Assembly: GCA_022495995.1 (NCBI GenBank)
Contig: JAFEMH010002564.1
Coordinates: 124,001 to 188,000 of the forward strand
From: Adenophora triphylla var. japonica
Lineage: Eukaryota > Streptophyta > Magnoliopsida > Asterales > Campanulaceae
DNA length: 64,000 bases
Direction of reading: 5' to 3'
The notes below the pieces were generated by a model that was given only the letters and a program-made list of their open reading frames with translations, did no database searches and had not been told where the DNA came from. Positions within the stretch are counted from its first letter, which is position 1. Every line of letters begins with the position of its first letter. Of this stretch, positions 11,059 through 23,879 are shown piece by piece. Position numbers and translations under genes: made by a program.

Positions 11059-12960
11059 AAGAATGCCGTGATTTGAACGTTACTCATATCCAGAACATTG
11101 TGTCTACTTTGTTTTTATATGAGGAAGAGCTCAACCGGCTGAGTGGAGTTCAAAAACAATTTAAAAATCTATCTCTGCCAGCTCAGACCGAGATCTTCCC
11201 TGGTTCTTCTTTGCTTACCAGCCAACCTACTACCAATGACTCTCCCTCAATCTCTCAGCCTCAACCAGTTCAAGCCAATACCTCATCTAGTACACCTCCC
11301 GAGGTAGAGGATGAATTTGCTGCATTTGCTAGAAATTACAGAAAGTTTAAGGATTTTAAGAAATCCCACAGCAAATCATTCCAACCCAAATCCTCATCAT
11401 TCCATAGTTGCCGAGGATGCAACCGAAAAGGCTATGCCAGTCTGGTTTGAGACTGACTCTGAAAATGAGAATGCTGAATCAGATGAAGAAGCTGATGTCA
11501 GTTTTGTTGCTATGGATGGAACCTATGACAAACCCATCTCCCTACATACTCCTATCTTTAGACACCCCAATTCCAATGAACAATCATCCTATGTTGACCA
11601 GACTCCACCTATGAGACCTCCCTTGACATACTTTGATGAATCCATTCCTACTCCCAAGGCAGACGCAGGTAACCCATACAATTTTAAAATTCAAAGCATA
11701 GGTGGATCCCTTTATGGTCAGTGTAAAACCATGCCCACTCTCAGACCGCTGATGCAACCAATTCAACCGACCTATCAAGCTCAAGCCTTATCGATCATCT
11801 CTCATCAACCGATGATTGAGACCCGACCGATTCATTTCTTAAAGCCTCTAACCGAGCCGAGCCCTCAACCGATATCATCACTACCTAATTTTGATCCTAA
11901 TTTTGAACCATCACCCTCTTCCTCTCAGCCTACCATTGACCCTATGCCAAACATGTCAAAGTCTGAAATGGCAGAGGTGATGAATGACCTCTTCTCAGAT
12001 TTTGAAAAATTAAATGAAGCTCACAAAACTATGGCTGATAATTTTAAAATGATCACTACTGAAAATGACTCTTTGAAAGCTGAAATAAAAATTTTGAAAG
12101 AAAGTAAGCTTGAGTCTGATCATTTGAAGAAAGATAATCAAGATCTCACTGAGAGACTAAATATATCTGTTTGTCAAATTGCTGATCTAGTGTCAAGAAA
12201 TAATTCTCTTTCAAAAACCATTGACACCTTTTCAAAATCACGAGCTGCTTTGGAGATTATCATACAAGATCAATTATCTCCCAACCGAGATGTATCAGGC
12301 ATAGGCTTTGGCTCCAACAGTGATGACAATGTCAGCAAAGACAAACCAGTTACTAAGTCTGTTACTGAGAACTTGATGGGAAAGTTTGATGATGCTCAAT
12401 CCAAATTGATTAAGAGAGAGTTAACTAAACCTTTCAAAGCTGTCCCACACACCTATCCCAAGGGGCGGGAACAGATGAAGGCTTATTTGGGCAAAAACAA
12501 ATCCCAATGGACCGAGGTAGCTGATCCTGAGCTAGGACAATATGTTCCACTCAGTGATGGTAACAGCAAAGGTGGAATTAAAATTGCTGACCATGGTGCA
12601 GGTAAGAAAACCTCAACCGGTAAGGAAGCCATCATCGGTAAGGGTCCGACCGGTCAGACAACTGTCACCGGTCAACCAAACGGTGAGGGCTCCCCAACCG
12701 GTAAAGGACTTTCCAAACCAACGCAACCGGCCAACAAAGCTAAATCCATCACCTTCGTCCCCAAAGGATCTGTTTCTGCTCAATCAGTAAACTCCTCTGA
12801 AGCAATGGCTAAATTGAACATCAACTCATCTAAATCCTCTCAGCCATCTTCGAATAAATGTACAAATTGTGGTTTTATTGGTCACAAGGCTTATGAATGC
12901 CTCTTGAAGCACCTATCTGGACCCACTGAGTCTAAAAGCTCAGGTGGTGGCCGAGTATAG
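11058..12960 (+). pseudogene. Gag of Sirevirus-like element, truncated
   Basis: Starts in mid-protein (NVTHIQNIVSTLFLYEEELNRL). A frame change near 11400-11430 falls at the first zinc knuckle, which reads CRGCNRKG and then loses its remaining ligands. The second frame (to 12960) has an acidic segment, a proline-rich linker, a coiled coil at about 12000-12230, a basic segment and a complete CCHC knuckle (CTNCGFIGHKAYEC, about 12860-12900). Two knuckles and large size suit Sirevirus Gag. It would package element RNA in virus-like particles. The stop at 12958-12960 is in a different frame from pol. Confidence 0.75.
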
Positions 12961-13040
12961 GCTGCGAAGAGGAACTAGCTCTTTGGACCCGAAAGAATAA
13001 GGGGGACCATAAGCTTACTGTTTTATTTCAGGAATGCTTA

Positions 13041-13727
13041 ATGGCCTCAACCGATGCCGGTAAGGATGTTTGGATTATGGATAGTGGATGCTCTAGGCAT
13101 ATGACTGGACATGCTGATCTCCTCACCGATCTGGAAGAAGCATCTGGTCCTCCAGTTGTTTTTGGTGACAACGCAAAGGGTAAAATTATCGGTCGTGGAT
13201 CCATCAAAAGAGGTACAGTTATTGTACAGAAGGTATCTTTGGTGGATGGTCTGAAACACAACCTTCTCTCTATATCACAATTCTGTGATAAAGGTATGCA
13301 CTGTATTTTTAATTCTTCCAACTGCTATGTGAAAGACATTGCTAGAGGTGAAACACTTCTCACTGGATATAGAAAAGGTAACGTATATGCTATAGATTTA
13401 AACAATGTTTCGAATGTTACTAATGTTTGTTTTGTAGCTAAGAACATCAGTGAGAACTCCTGGTTATGGCATAAGAGATTCAGTCACTTGAATTTCAAAT
13501 ACCTATCCAACCTGGCTAATCAAAATCTAGTTGCCGGCCTACCTCAAGTGTCTGCTAATCATGAAAGGAAATGCAGAGCCTGCCAATTAGGAAAACAGCA
13601 TAAAGAATCATTCCACCGCAAGCCCTGCATGTCCACCTCTAGATGCCTCCAGTTGCTACATATGGATCTGTTTGGTCCCACAACTACTGCCAGTTTGGGG
13701 GTAGCAGATATGCCTTGGTTGTTGTAG
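13041..13727 (+). pseudogene. Copia protease and GAG-pre-integrase domain
   Basis: The aspartic protease motif WIMDSGCSRHMTG is intact (about 13072-13110). The GAG-pre-integrase domain (LWHKRFSHLN, CRACQLGKQHK) and the start of the integrase core with its first catalytic Asp (LLHMDLFGP) follow. The frame is lost at a G run (13697-13701) and stops at 13727. The open frame extends a little upstream of the ATG at 13041, so this ATG is not necessarily the start. Confidence 0.8.
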
Positions 13728-14539
13728 ACGACTTCTCGAGATATACATGGGTAGAGACTTTTGCTTCAAAGGATGATACATATGAAGTTGCTACCAGATT
13801 ATTTCGTCTACTTCAAACCCAAAAGGAGTGTGACATCATCAGTATGAGGTCAGATAATGGAACATAGTTCAAAAATAATGGAATCGCTCAGTACTGTGAT
13901 GATCATGGAATAGATCATAATTTCTCAGCTGCTGGAACACCGCAACAAAATGGTGTAGTTGAGAGAAAGAACAGGACATTGATCGAAGCCGATAAAACAA
14001 TGATATCCGAAGCTAGGCTTCCCAAGTATTTTTGGGCCGAAGCTATTCATACAACATGCTTCACCCAGAATCGATCTTTGGTCAACAAGTTTCACAACAA
14101 GACCCCTTATGAGCTATGGCGTGACAGAATTCCCAACATAGGTTTCTTCAAGATCTTCGGCTGCAAATGCTATGTACTTTACAATGGTAAAGAGCGCCGA
14201 GGTAAATTTTATGAAAAAGATGATGAAGGTATCTTTGTGGGATACGCCAAGCACAGTAAGGCATTTAGAGTTTTTAATAAACGGTTGTTGAAAATTGTTG
14301 AATCTGTTCATGTTACATTTGATGAATTTGATTTGCTAGAGTCTGATAAGACTCCAAATAGTACTGATAATTCTGGTGTTTTTGAGACAGGTGAAACAAG
14401 TAATCAAAATTCTAATCAATCCACCAGCATCAATGCAAATCAACCTCCAGCTCAGCCTTCAGCCTCTAGTGGTGTAACCTGTAGAGACTTAGTTGATGAC
14501 TCTTTCTTTCCTCAATCGGTTAGGCAATCCAATGTATAA
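13643..14539 (+). pseudogene. Copia integrase core and C-terminus
   Basis: After the frameshift the core continues (RYALVVVDDFSRYTW). The second Asp is at RSDNGT, directly followed by an in-frame TAG at 13865-13867. The third acidic residue is in PQQNGVVERKN (about 13950). All three D,D,E residues exist but are split by the shift and the stop. The frame runs to another stop at 14537-14539, in a Ser/Pro-rich linker. Confidence 0.8.
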
Positions 14540-14779
14540 ACCCAGCTAACCGATCCTCTTCCAACTATTCCTCATATTACCACTCCTAATTCACCACCTG
14601 AAGCTGAACCAATTTCACCCATCAACTTATCATTTCCCTCTCCACTAACTGATCACCATCAGTCTGCATCACCCTCACCTAACCGATCACCTAAACCGGT
14701 CTCTTCTCCCTTAGCCGATTCCTCTCCTCCAATAGAAACCTTAAGACAGGAATCGGTCAGGCAAGACCTACCTAGGGAA

Positions 14780-16439
14780 GTGAGATCAGTTAGGAATCAT
14801 CCTTTAGAAAACGTTATTGGTGATGTCTTTGGACCTAGAATGACTAGAGGCCAATTGAGAAGCATGGAGGAACAACATGGATTATTTTCCTCTGCTATGG
14901 TCTCTAATATAGAACCAAAGAAGACTGAAGAAGCACTTGATGACCCCAGCTGGGTAGAAGCTATGCAAGAAGAGCTTAACCAGTTTGATAGATGTAAAGT
15001 TTGGGAATTAGTGCCTAGACCTAGTGATCAAACGGTGATTGGAACGAAATGGGTTTATAGAAATAAGTTGGATGAGTCTGGAAAAATAACTAGAAATAAG
15101 GCCAGATTAGTGGCAAAAGGATATAGACAGGAAGAAGGAATAGACTATGATGAGACTTTTGCACCCGTAGCTAGATTAGAAGCCATTAGGTTATTTCTTG
15201 CCTATGCAGCCTACAAAGAGTTTAAGCTATATCAAATGGACGTGAAAAGTGCTTTTCTCAACGGTGAACTTCAAGAGCTTGTACATGTAGAGCAACCTCC
15301 TGGATTTGAAGACCCCAAGAAGCCTAATCATGTCTACAAATTAAATAAAGCTTTGTATGGCCTTAAGCAAGCAACTCGAGCATGGTATGAAACTCTCTCC
15401 AAATTCCTACTTAGTGAGAAGTTTGAACGAGGTAAAATCGATACCACTTTATTTATTACAAAGCATAATGGTCATTCATTGTTAGTTCAAATATATGTTG
15501 ATGACATAATTTTTGGATCTACTAACGAAAAATTATGCAAGAGATTTGAGAAGCTTATGAAGAGCAAATTTGAGATGAGCATGATGGGTGAGCTAACATT
15601 TTTCCTTGGACTTCAAGTCAAGCAAACCCAAGAAGGTATTTTCATCAATCAAGCCAAATATACCAAAGATCTTATCAAGAAGTTTGGTCTTGACTCCGCT
15701 CATCCTCAAAGCACTCCAATGGCCACAAATGTACACCTAGACAAAGATGAGTCCGGTAAGAAAGTAGATATGACACTCTATCGAGGTATGATAGGATCTC
15801 TAATTTACTTAACCGCAAGTAGGCCAGATATCATGTTTGCCGTATGTGTATGTGCTAGATTTCAAGCTGACCCTAGAGAATCTCATTTACAAGCTGTTAA
15901 AAGAATTATTAGATATCTTGTGGGAACTGCTAACTTAGGTTTGTGGTATCCAAAAGATTCATCATTTACACTAATTGGCTATTCGTATGCCGATTTTGCG
16001 GCTTGTAGGGTCACCAGGAAAAGTACTAGTGGAACTTGTCAATTTCTAGGTAACCGATTGGTTTCTGGTCGTGCAAGAAACAGCATCAATTTCCACTTCT
16101 ACGGTTGAAGGGAGTACATAGGCTGCTTTGGGAGTTCTTTGTTCACAAATTCTATGGTTGAAGCAACAACTAGTGGACTATGAAATTCCCCAAGAAGTAT
16201 GCCCTATCTATTGTGATAATTCCTCAGCCATATCAGTCTCCAACAATCCTGTGATGCACTCAAAGACCAAGCACATAGACATCAAATATCACTTCCTCAA
16301 GGATCACGTTGAAAAGGGTAACATTGTTCTTTTAAAAGTCCATACTGATTATCAACTAGCTGATATTTTGACAAAACCATTGTACATTAAAAGATTTGAA
16401 TTCCTTAGAGGAGAACTAGGCATGATTGATATTCGTTAA
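14780..16439 (+). pseudogene. Copia reverse transcriptase and RNase H
   Basis: The RT domain is long and clear ([39 protein letters not shown]), with the catalytic YVDD at about 15496-15507. It continues to an RNase H start, then frameshifts near 16064 and stops at 16108. The last RNase H part resumes at 16128-16439 (YCDNSSAISVSNNPVMHSKTKHI, LADILTKPL). The linker from 14540 to 14780 is in the RT frame, so the stop at 14539 is a point lesion. Confidence 0.85.
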
Positions 16440-17344
16440 TTTATTGTGCTAACTTTGCTGTTTGCTTAAGCTCTCAACCGATCATGGTGGTGCCTCAATT
16501 ACTTGTGCTAACCGGTGCTCTTGACCTGCTCTCGTAACCGGTATGCAAGATATCCTAAACCGACATATCCTAACCGATTATAGGTATCCCTAACCGATGG
16601 CCCTTAACCGATGCAAAAGCTCTCTATCCTAACCGGTCAAAACTCTTACCCCTGACCGATCATTGTCTAACCGATCTCTCACTACCTAACCGACGAACTG
16701 CGGCCGGATTACTGTTCACAATCTGTTTTAACCGGCGCGTCCCTTACCGATCGGTCACATCAATCACATCCGCCTCTCAATGCCCCACCCTATCCTGACA
16801 CCACCAAAAAGGCTGTTCCCTACTCCCTCCTACTACCGTCCTTTTGTACTTGATTGTTGGTCAAATTTAAAATTTTGTATCCCAAAAAGGTAACTTCTGT
16901 ATCATTCCAATTTATCAAAAGGTTATCTTTTTGTCATTATTTCATTATGGTTTAACTGCTGCACACACGTACCTATTTTTGAGCCCTCATATTTAAAATC
17001 GTGTTCAATATCCTTTTAAATATCTGTGCCATGCAGTTGAAACGTTTTTTTAATTTCAAAAACCCCTCCATCTTCTCTCTCTCTACTATATAAGGAAAAT
17101 CAAGTTTTCATTTAAACTTTCCGAATCCTTCTTTCTCTGCAAAAGCATCAAGCCTTCAAAGCAATCAAACTTCATTCTTCCATTGTTCTTCAAATTCTAA
17201 TCATTTCTGGTAAAGGTTTCTATAATCACTAAATTCTTTCAACTTGAAGAACACGGACTCTTTTCAAAATCTAAACTCACGTCTATTTTTTCTTTTGAAA
17301 CGAGTTCTAACTTAGAATGTTTTGATCTTTAATTCTTTTGACAG
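16440..17344. other. Non-coding spacer between pol and extra ORF
   Basis: Contains a dense AACCGRT cluster at about 16477-16765, then AT- and CT-rich sequence. A TATA-like CTATATAAGG at about 17085-17095 lies some 250 bp before the extra ORF and may be its own promoter. An intron in the leader is possible: TTGACAG lies at 17338-17344, just before the ATG. Confidence 0.5.
16477..16765. repeat. Dense AACCGRT motif cluster
   Basis: About 14 occurrences of AACCGAT, AACCGGT or one-base variants in under 300 bp, not arranged as a regular tandem array. AACCGGTT is self-complementary. The same word recurs in gag, the extra ORF and the LTR of this element. Confidence 0.8.
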
Positions 17345-20300
17345 ATGGCTCCCAAACCAACCAAGAAATACATCTTCGGAGGTTACATTCTTCCAAGCTT
17401 CTTCGAATACGAAGAAGGAAAGCTCCTCCAAGCCATGTTGGCTCTTTGCCGTCTGTTGCCTTTCTTGATGCCCGAAGGAAATGATGACATAATGTATGAG
17501 CTGGTTAATGAGTTCTTCAACAATGGTGAAGTGGATGAGAATCCTAAGCCCGGTGTTGTGTCCCACATCTCTTTAACTGTTGGTGGTGTTTCTGTTGATT
17601 TCTCTCCTACCTCCATTGCCGATGCTTTCCCTACCGTTCCCTCAACCAGTTCATCTTCTGTTACCTCGAAAGATATGGAATTAGCTTGGGCCAGTGTTCG
17701 TGGAACCGATCCATTTGTGACCGGTGAAGGAAATAAGAAAGCCGATCTGGATGATGTTCACTACGCCTTGGCCGAAGTAATTGACCGATGTGTGATTTGC
17801 CGGTTTGGTTCCCATCATTGTATCACTATGATACAATGGGAAGCCATTGCAGCTGTTATGCTTCAAAGAAAGTTCAACTGGTGCTCCTTCGTCTACCGAG
17901 TCATTCTGATTGCCTTCAAGAAGTTTCAGAAGGAGAAGCCCTTGTCCAGATCAAACAAGGCGAAGCCCATTCATTATCTTCTTATAAGTAGAATTCTTAT
18001 GAGAATCCCTTCAATCTTTGCTATTTCTGGAAATCAGCCATCAGTTCCCAAATCATTTGTCAAAGCCTTTGATAAGGCTGATCAAGCAAGGATCCTCAGA
18101 GAAGCCAAACCTTCGGCTGCTATTGCTCCTCCAACCGAAGTCCAACCGGCTAAGAAGAAAACCTCTCAACCGAAGAAGAAGAAGTCAACCGAAGCTCCCA
18201 AACCGGTTTCTGATCAACCTAAGCCTGCTCAACCGATCCCCTCACCGGCCAAAAGAAAATCTCCCGAACATGATGATAGTGACAATGAACCTATCTCTAC
18301 CGTTATTCGACCCAAGAAGACAGCAAGAAAATCATCCAAGCCTCCTACTCCTCCAACCTCCTCAAAATATAAACCAATTCCAAAAACCCCTTCCCAGATC
18401 GCCAAAGAAAATGCTGATAGAAGGAAGAGAATTGAAGCCGACATCTCCTCATTCATACCTTTCATCCCCAACCGGTTGTTAAGCCATGATACCTTGACCG
18501 ATGACATCCCTATCACCGGTCATGCTTCCAATCCCTCTTATCGGAGATGCCAACCGATCAGGAATCCCACTTTCCATATTTTCCACAACAACCCTTGGTC
18601 CTTCAACCCTCAGTCTGCTCCATCACCAAGTTGGGTATATCCAATTGATCACTTGCCATCGTTTATTCGGAAGCTGCTTCAGTTTCATGAAATCAACAAA
18701 TCTTCCGTACCGGTTGGCAACATTCAAGATTATATTGACTTTGGAAACTGACATGAAGAAAAGGGTATGTACTTCAGCAGACCGTGTCGTCTCAGAGACT
18801 ATGATATTTCCTTATCTCGGCTCAGTCTCATCAGAAAATACAACAGGTTCTTTGATCAGCTTCCCCTCAAATGGAATGCTGTTTACTTAGCTCAAGATAG
18901 AATGAGGCAGGACATTATGGTCCAAGCTGTATGGGCAGACTTTGCTATTCTATATGGAGCTGAAGACACTTTGATTGAGACTGACTATTATCAGTCTGGG
19001 AGATACGAGATGGAATTTGATTCTCTACCAAACTTTAACTCTGAACCGGTATGTCTTGGCCCAAGGAAGAATCAATTGATCAGGAATGTGATGGATTTAT
19101 TGGACAACCTATTGGATATGGACAATGAGCTCAAAGCGGCTGGAAATATTTCCTTAGCCGATTTCTTTTCTGTGGTTCAGTCTACCTCTACCAAGTGGCC
19201 TACAGTTACCGATACTGAAATCGATGCTATGTTTGAAGATGAAGAGGAAGAAAAGGAGAAATCTGAGGAGATTGCTATGTCTAGCTCTAGTTCTACCTAT
19301 AGTTCTGATGATGATGATAAACCTGACCGAATGGAGAGTACGGAACAAGTGTTTACCACTCCTGAACCGATGGCAACGGTTAGAAGCCTAGGAGGAGGTC
19401 TTACCGATACGTCACCGGTTACCTCATTGGGAGGAGGCATTGCTGACAAATCGGCCTCTACTCAACCGATGATATCTCCACTGGTCTCTATTCCTCCAAC
19501 CGATGTATCTACTGAACCGGTTGGAATATCTCAACTGACTGCTGCTGATGATGTTCTGTTACAACAGGTTTTGGCTGTTAGCCTATTTGAGGTTGAGCAA
19601 AACCGATTGCTTGCCCGAGCTGATGAAATGGCTACTGCTCAAGCTGTTCAAGCTTCTCTTCTGGACAGCCACGTTAGAGAAATTCAAGCCATGATTTCCA
19701 GTCCTCCAAGGATTGAGGAGGAGATTCAATCTATGCCTCCCACTTCCACATCGCCTGATGATGAATCTGATTTCTTTGAGGTGGAAGAAATTTCTGATGA
19801 TGATGATGAGTTCAATTTATTGGATCCTGCTGTTCCACCAGTTTATGCTGATCCGTGCCTCTATCAGAAAGATATCTTTTCTCCATTGAATTACTATACC
19901 ACTAATTCCTCCATTCCTCGAACATCTCGTGGTATACCTCTCTTCGGCATTCACGAAAAGATCACTAGCCGTGCAGAGTACAAGCTTGTTTCTGATCCTC
20001 CTCCATTTTCCCAAGAGCTCCAAAAGTTGAAAGAGAAAGATGGTGATATTCCTTTCTATCTATCCAGAACTGTTGGCCCTAGGGAAACCAGTACCAAAAA
20101 TCAAAAGCCTATTGTACTCAAGCTTCGTAAAAGGTTTCCTCCACCCAAGGGTCAACCGGTTAAGCCTTCCAAAACCGATCAACAATTAGTCACCAACATC
20201 CCCACCAAGCAAAAACCGATGCTCTCTCCTTCCAAATCCCAAAGGCTTCATCATATTAGAATTCAAGGTGAAGTTGCTCAAACTGCTACTGGACCGATTG

Positions 20301-21655
20301 AGTGCACCTTCTCAACTGCCAATCTTTTCATGCGTTATCTCTCGGTCAACAACAGAATCTCTCAAGTCTTGGAGTTAAGGATTTTGAGATGGTCTTATGA
20401 TGTCACGCACAGAGTTGGGTTGATGCCAAATGTGACCCAGCTTTCCATTATGAGAAATGGCAATCCTCAGCCGTGGAGCAACATTAGACAAGCTTCCCTT
20501 CTTCTCCTTGCTCTAAGGGTCATTCCTTTGATTCGGTTAAGGCAAGCTGCCATTTCCTTAGCCCCCATTGCTGCTGAGATGATTACTTCTGCTTTTGAGG
20601 AAGCGTATGATATTCAAAGTGCCATTGCACTCAGCCTTGAAATCGATGTGGTTGTCTCTTCTGATCCAAATGAATTTCTAGTGCAAAGCCCTTCTGTTGC
20701 TTCCTCTGAATCAGTAGATGAGGAGATTAATTTTTCTCCAACCGGTCAAGTCTCTAGGATCGGTCCAGTTCATGCAAGTCACTCAACCGATCCTCCAACC
20801 GATGCTTCTACCGATTCTCCAACTCCATCTCTTACCGGCCGCTCAATTCCTCTCTCTGCTCATCTAACCGAGAAGCTTCCAACCAATCAATCTACTGGTC
20901 CTTCTACTTCTCCACCAAACCAGTCCCTTGCTATCCAAATATTTACTCCTCTACCGGTTCAAGCCTTAACCGTTGCTGCTCATCCAACCGGTCCTCCAGC
21001 TATCTCAGTCAGCTCCTCAGCCGTTGACTCCTCTACTGACAGTGATGCTGTTGCGGATGCTGATCCTTCACCTGATGCTCCCCAACCAGTCCCTGAAGAA
21101 GAACTCAACCGACCTGTTGTTGTTCGTGATCTCTGTGAATTGTATGATGCCTTGGTTGCGAAAATGGTTAAGTCCAATCAGGAGGAGGAAGAGAAGAGGT
21201 TAGACAGAATGGAACATGGATATGCAAAGGATTTAGCCAATTATGTAGCTGATCTTCTTGACAAGGATGCCAAAATCGCTGATCTCTCCACTCAGCTCGG
21301 TGCCTTGTCCCAATTGAATAAAGAGCTTCTGAACACTGCCAAGGACGCCCAAGCCGATCTGAAACTTGCAACCGAGGAAATCAAGAAGTTGAATCAGAAG
21401 CTAACCGATCAAGCCTCATTGTTCAGAAAGACCAACACCGAAAGGATCAAGCTGAAGTCTGAAAATGAGGTCCTCAAGAAGATGTTAGCCGACCGTGATG
21501 CTGAGAAGTCAGCTAGTAAGAAACGAAAAAGAGAAGAGAAGGAAGCCAAGAAATCTTCAAAGAAACCTCGTCCTCAACCGGTCAGTCCATCGGCTACTCC
21601 TCCGGCAGACCCCAAGGATAAGTCCCCAACCGATGATCCGGCTGCCTCTATCTAA
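17345..21655 (+). pseudogene. Giant extra ORF of Sirevirus-like element, one in-frame stop
   Basis: A single reading frame of about 1,436 codons is interrupted once by TGA at 18749-18751. The N-terminal 200 residues resemble the plant transposon-protein domain found in extra retrotransposon ORFs (IDRCVICRFGSHHCITMI; FVYRVILIAFKKFQ). A Lys/Pro/Ser-rich linker follows. The second part has acidic blocks, Thr/Pro-rich low complexity, a conserved-looking block at about 20270-20640 and a C-terminal coiled coil at about 21120-21500 ending in strongly basic KKRKREEKEAKK. No signal peptide or membrane segment is obvious, so the 'env-like' label often given to ORFs here is not supported. The basic C-terminus suggests nuclear targeting. 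The role is unknown. Confidence 0.65.
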
Positions 21656-22028
21656 GAATGTAACCGATGATGAACATGTCTTTCCATCCTTTACAAACCG
21701 GTTGCAGCTTAATCAATGAGATTTCTTTGACCTCAAACTTTATTGTTTTGAATGATTTGCTTTTCCTTATTTTCTTTTACTTGTTTTTTTTGAATGATCA
21801 AACTGTTCTAACTGTTTCATTTTGCAGGTTTACTCATTCAAAATTCTTTTACCTTAATCTGTTTTTAGTTTAAGCTTTCAAGTTGTCTGTAAGCTTTCTT
21901 AGGTTACATCTAAGATGTTACTTGACTTAGGGAATGACATATCTAAAAGATAAAATCTTAGTCATTCTTTTACTAAGACAAGATGATGCTAACCTAGGGT
22001 AATTGGACTTAAGCAATTAGGAGGAGAT
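21656..22028. other. 3' untranslated region and polypurine tract
   Basis: T-rich non-coding stretch ending in the purine run TAGGAGGAGA (about 22019-22027), directly before the LTR start. It is the likely plus-strand primer. Confidence 0.6.
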
Positions 22029-23440
22029 TGTTAGTCAAATATATGTTTAAGTTTAGAATTTCTTAATCCCAATCACAACAGGCATTAATGTGGACCCCTA
22101 ATTTTAATTAGACTAAATAGAATTTTTATATGTATGATAGGTCCCCTTAGTGCATGTGCCAGTGTTTTTCTTATGTAATTTTCTCAAGCTTTGAAGACTT
22201 GAAGACCTGAAGATTTGCCCCTTTGTTAATCTGTGAGTTACTTGGAAATGAGACCTAACCGATTGATCTCTCAACCGGTATGCCTATCTAACCGGTTACC
22301 CCTACCTAGCTGATGTAACCTTCACAGGTTATGTCTCCTCTCTTGCCGGTTAAGACTTCCTCAGCAAGCTTCCATCAACTTAACCTAACCGAAGCATTTA
22401 TTGCTCCCAACTACCCAGCAATCTACTTTAGCTAAAGTTGGTAAAGCAAGCATGCTGAATGGACGCTGAAGTGACATTCCTACGGCTGTCAGAAGCTCAA
22501 AATGGATTGTCAAAATAAGCAGTACTCACATCCATCCAAACTCTCAAGGAAAATCTTCTCTCTCCTATCTCAGGCATTTAATGCAAAGATCCTTCAATTC
22601 AAAGGCATGCCTGATCAAGTCATCATTGCAACCTCTTCAAAGACAACGGCTCCTTTTCAAAGTTCACTATAAATAGCTTCCCTGGAGCATTGAAGAAGGT
22701 TGGTGCATTTATGATTCTTGAGAGTGAGTTGCTCTGAACTACCAACCTGCAAACTTCATAGTTCAAGGCATTCAATACAAGTCCCTTTGTTCACTAGACA
22801 TCTCTGTAGGACTTATACACTGAGCACCTCAATCAATGTTGTAGTGTTCCTTCATTAGACTACCTATGGAACACATTGATTGATTCACACACAACACCCT
22901 AGAGAAATCAGCTCAACTTGTGAGCACATCTCTAGAAAACACCAGGTCTTTATTGTAGCACGATCCGCTAGTGGTCATCTTTAGTTTCGCAGCCTTCAAT
23001 CATTGGCTTGCAACTTGTAATAGGTAAGAACCATTAATATAGTAGTGCACTTTCACAAATCCAAGTTCTGACCAAACTTGGTAGAGGACGTAGCAGTTAT
23101 TTAACACTGTGAACCTCTTCAAACAACGTGTCATTCTTCTGTGTGATTGTTTAATTTTGTGGAGTTGTAACTGGTTGCCATTCTCTCAACCGGTCACAAC
23201 CTATTGATTCTACGTATTGCTTAACTTGTTTGTTCTACTTGAAAATATGATTTGACCAGGTTGCATGAAATTTAACTTAAGCTTGACTTGACCTTCTAAC
23301 CGACCATCCGCTGCCTAAAACCTTTTTAACCGGTTAGCAAGTTCAACTTATTATTTTCAATGATTAAATGAGTTTTTAGCAAAAAGTTTTAACAGGCTAT
23401 TCACCCCCCTAGCCTGATTCCTACCATTTGGGACCTAACA
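22029..23440 (+). repeat. 3' LTR of Sirevirus-like element
   Basis: Starts TGTTAGTC after a purine tract and ends ACCTAACA, giving TGTTAG/CTAACA terminal inverted repeats and about 1,412 bp. The TTCACCCCCCTAGCC sequence near the 3' end is typical of Copia LTRs. A TATA box (CACTATAAATAGC) lies at about 22665-22677. AACCGGT/AACCGAT words are frequent. The partner LTR is lost, so the target duplication cannot be tested. Confidence 0.8.
22663..22678 (+). promoter_or_regulatory. LTR TATA box
   Basis: TTCACTATAAATAGC inside the Sirevirus-like LTR, at a plausible promoter position. Confidence 0.55.
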
Positions 23441-23690
23441 TCTTCAATTTGTCATACATAAGTCTTCTTTCTTTTCTTGCTAGACTTGAGACATTATTTT
23501 GCACCCCAAATTACATTTAATGAAATGGTTTTGTTCTATGTGATCACTTGCATTGCTCAACAAGTAATTCCATAAATGATTAATGCTTTGATTAATTGGT
23601 GTGAGAAAGTCAATCAATAGCTCCCCATACACTTTACCATACCCCACACAAAGGCCTCCATTAAGGCATAAACCTTCCAAAACATCTCCC
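23441..23690. other. AT-rich DNA without recognisable feature
   Basis: Between the Sirevirus-like LTR and the repeat-rich Ogre-like 3' region. No coding signal or repeat recognised. Confidence 0.5.
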
Positions 23691-23879
23691 CACCATCACC
23701 TTGACCAAGTCAACGACGGCGGCAACATCAAAGGACAACAACAGGTCACTCAGCATCAAAAGATTGACCCCATGTCGATAACAACCTAGGGGCTTGCCTT
23801 CGCCCTCGTGCGCATCCAGAAAGTTCAAGCAGGGGCTTGCCCTCTGCCCTCGTGCACTTCAAAAAAAAAACAAACAAAG

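Larger units (their letters stand above)
11058..23440 (+). mobile_element. Sirevirus-like Ty1/Copia retrotransposon, 5'-truncated
   Basis: Plus-strand order is gag (long, with zinc knuckles), protease, integrase, RT, RNase H, an approximately 900-bp spacer, a very long extra ORF, a purine-rich tract and a 3' LTR. A large ORF after pol and a long non-coding spacer are Sirevirus (SIRE/Maximus) features. The 5' LTR, PBS and gag start are missing: the element begins abruptly at about 11058 against Tat-1. Several frameshifts and stops disable pol. The motif AACCGRT is strikingly abundant along its whole length. Confidence 0.8.

Noticed and set aside
17345..21655. Retroviral-type envelope gene
   Set aside because: Position fits the 'env-like' label, but no signal peptide, membrane anchor or cleavage-site pattern is visible; the tail is basic and coiled coil.
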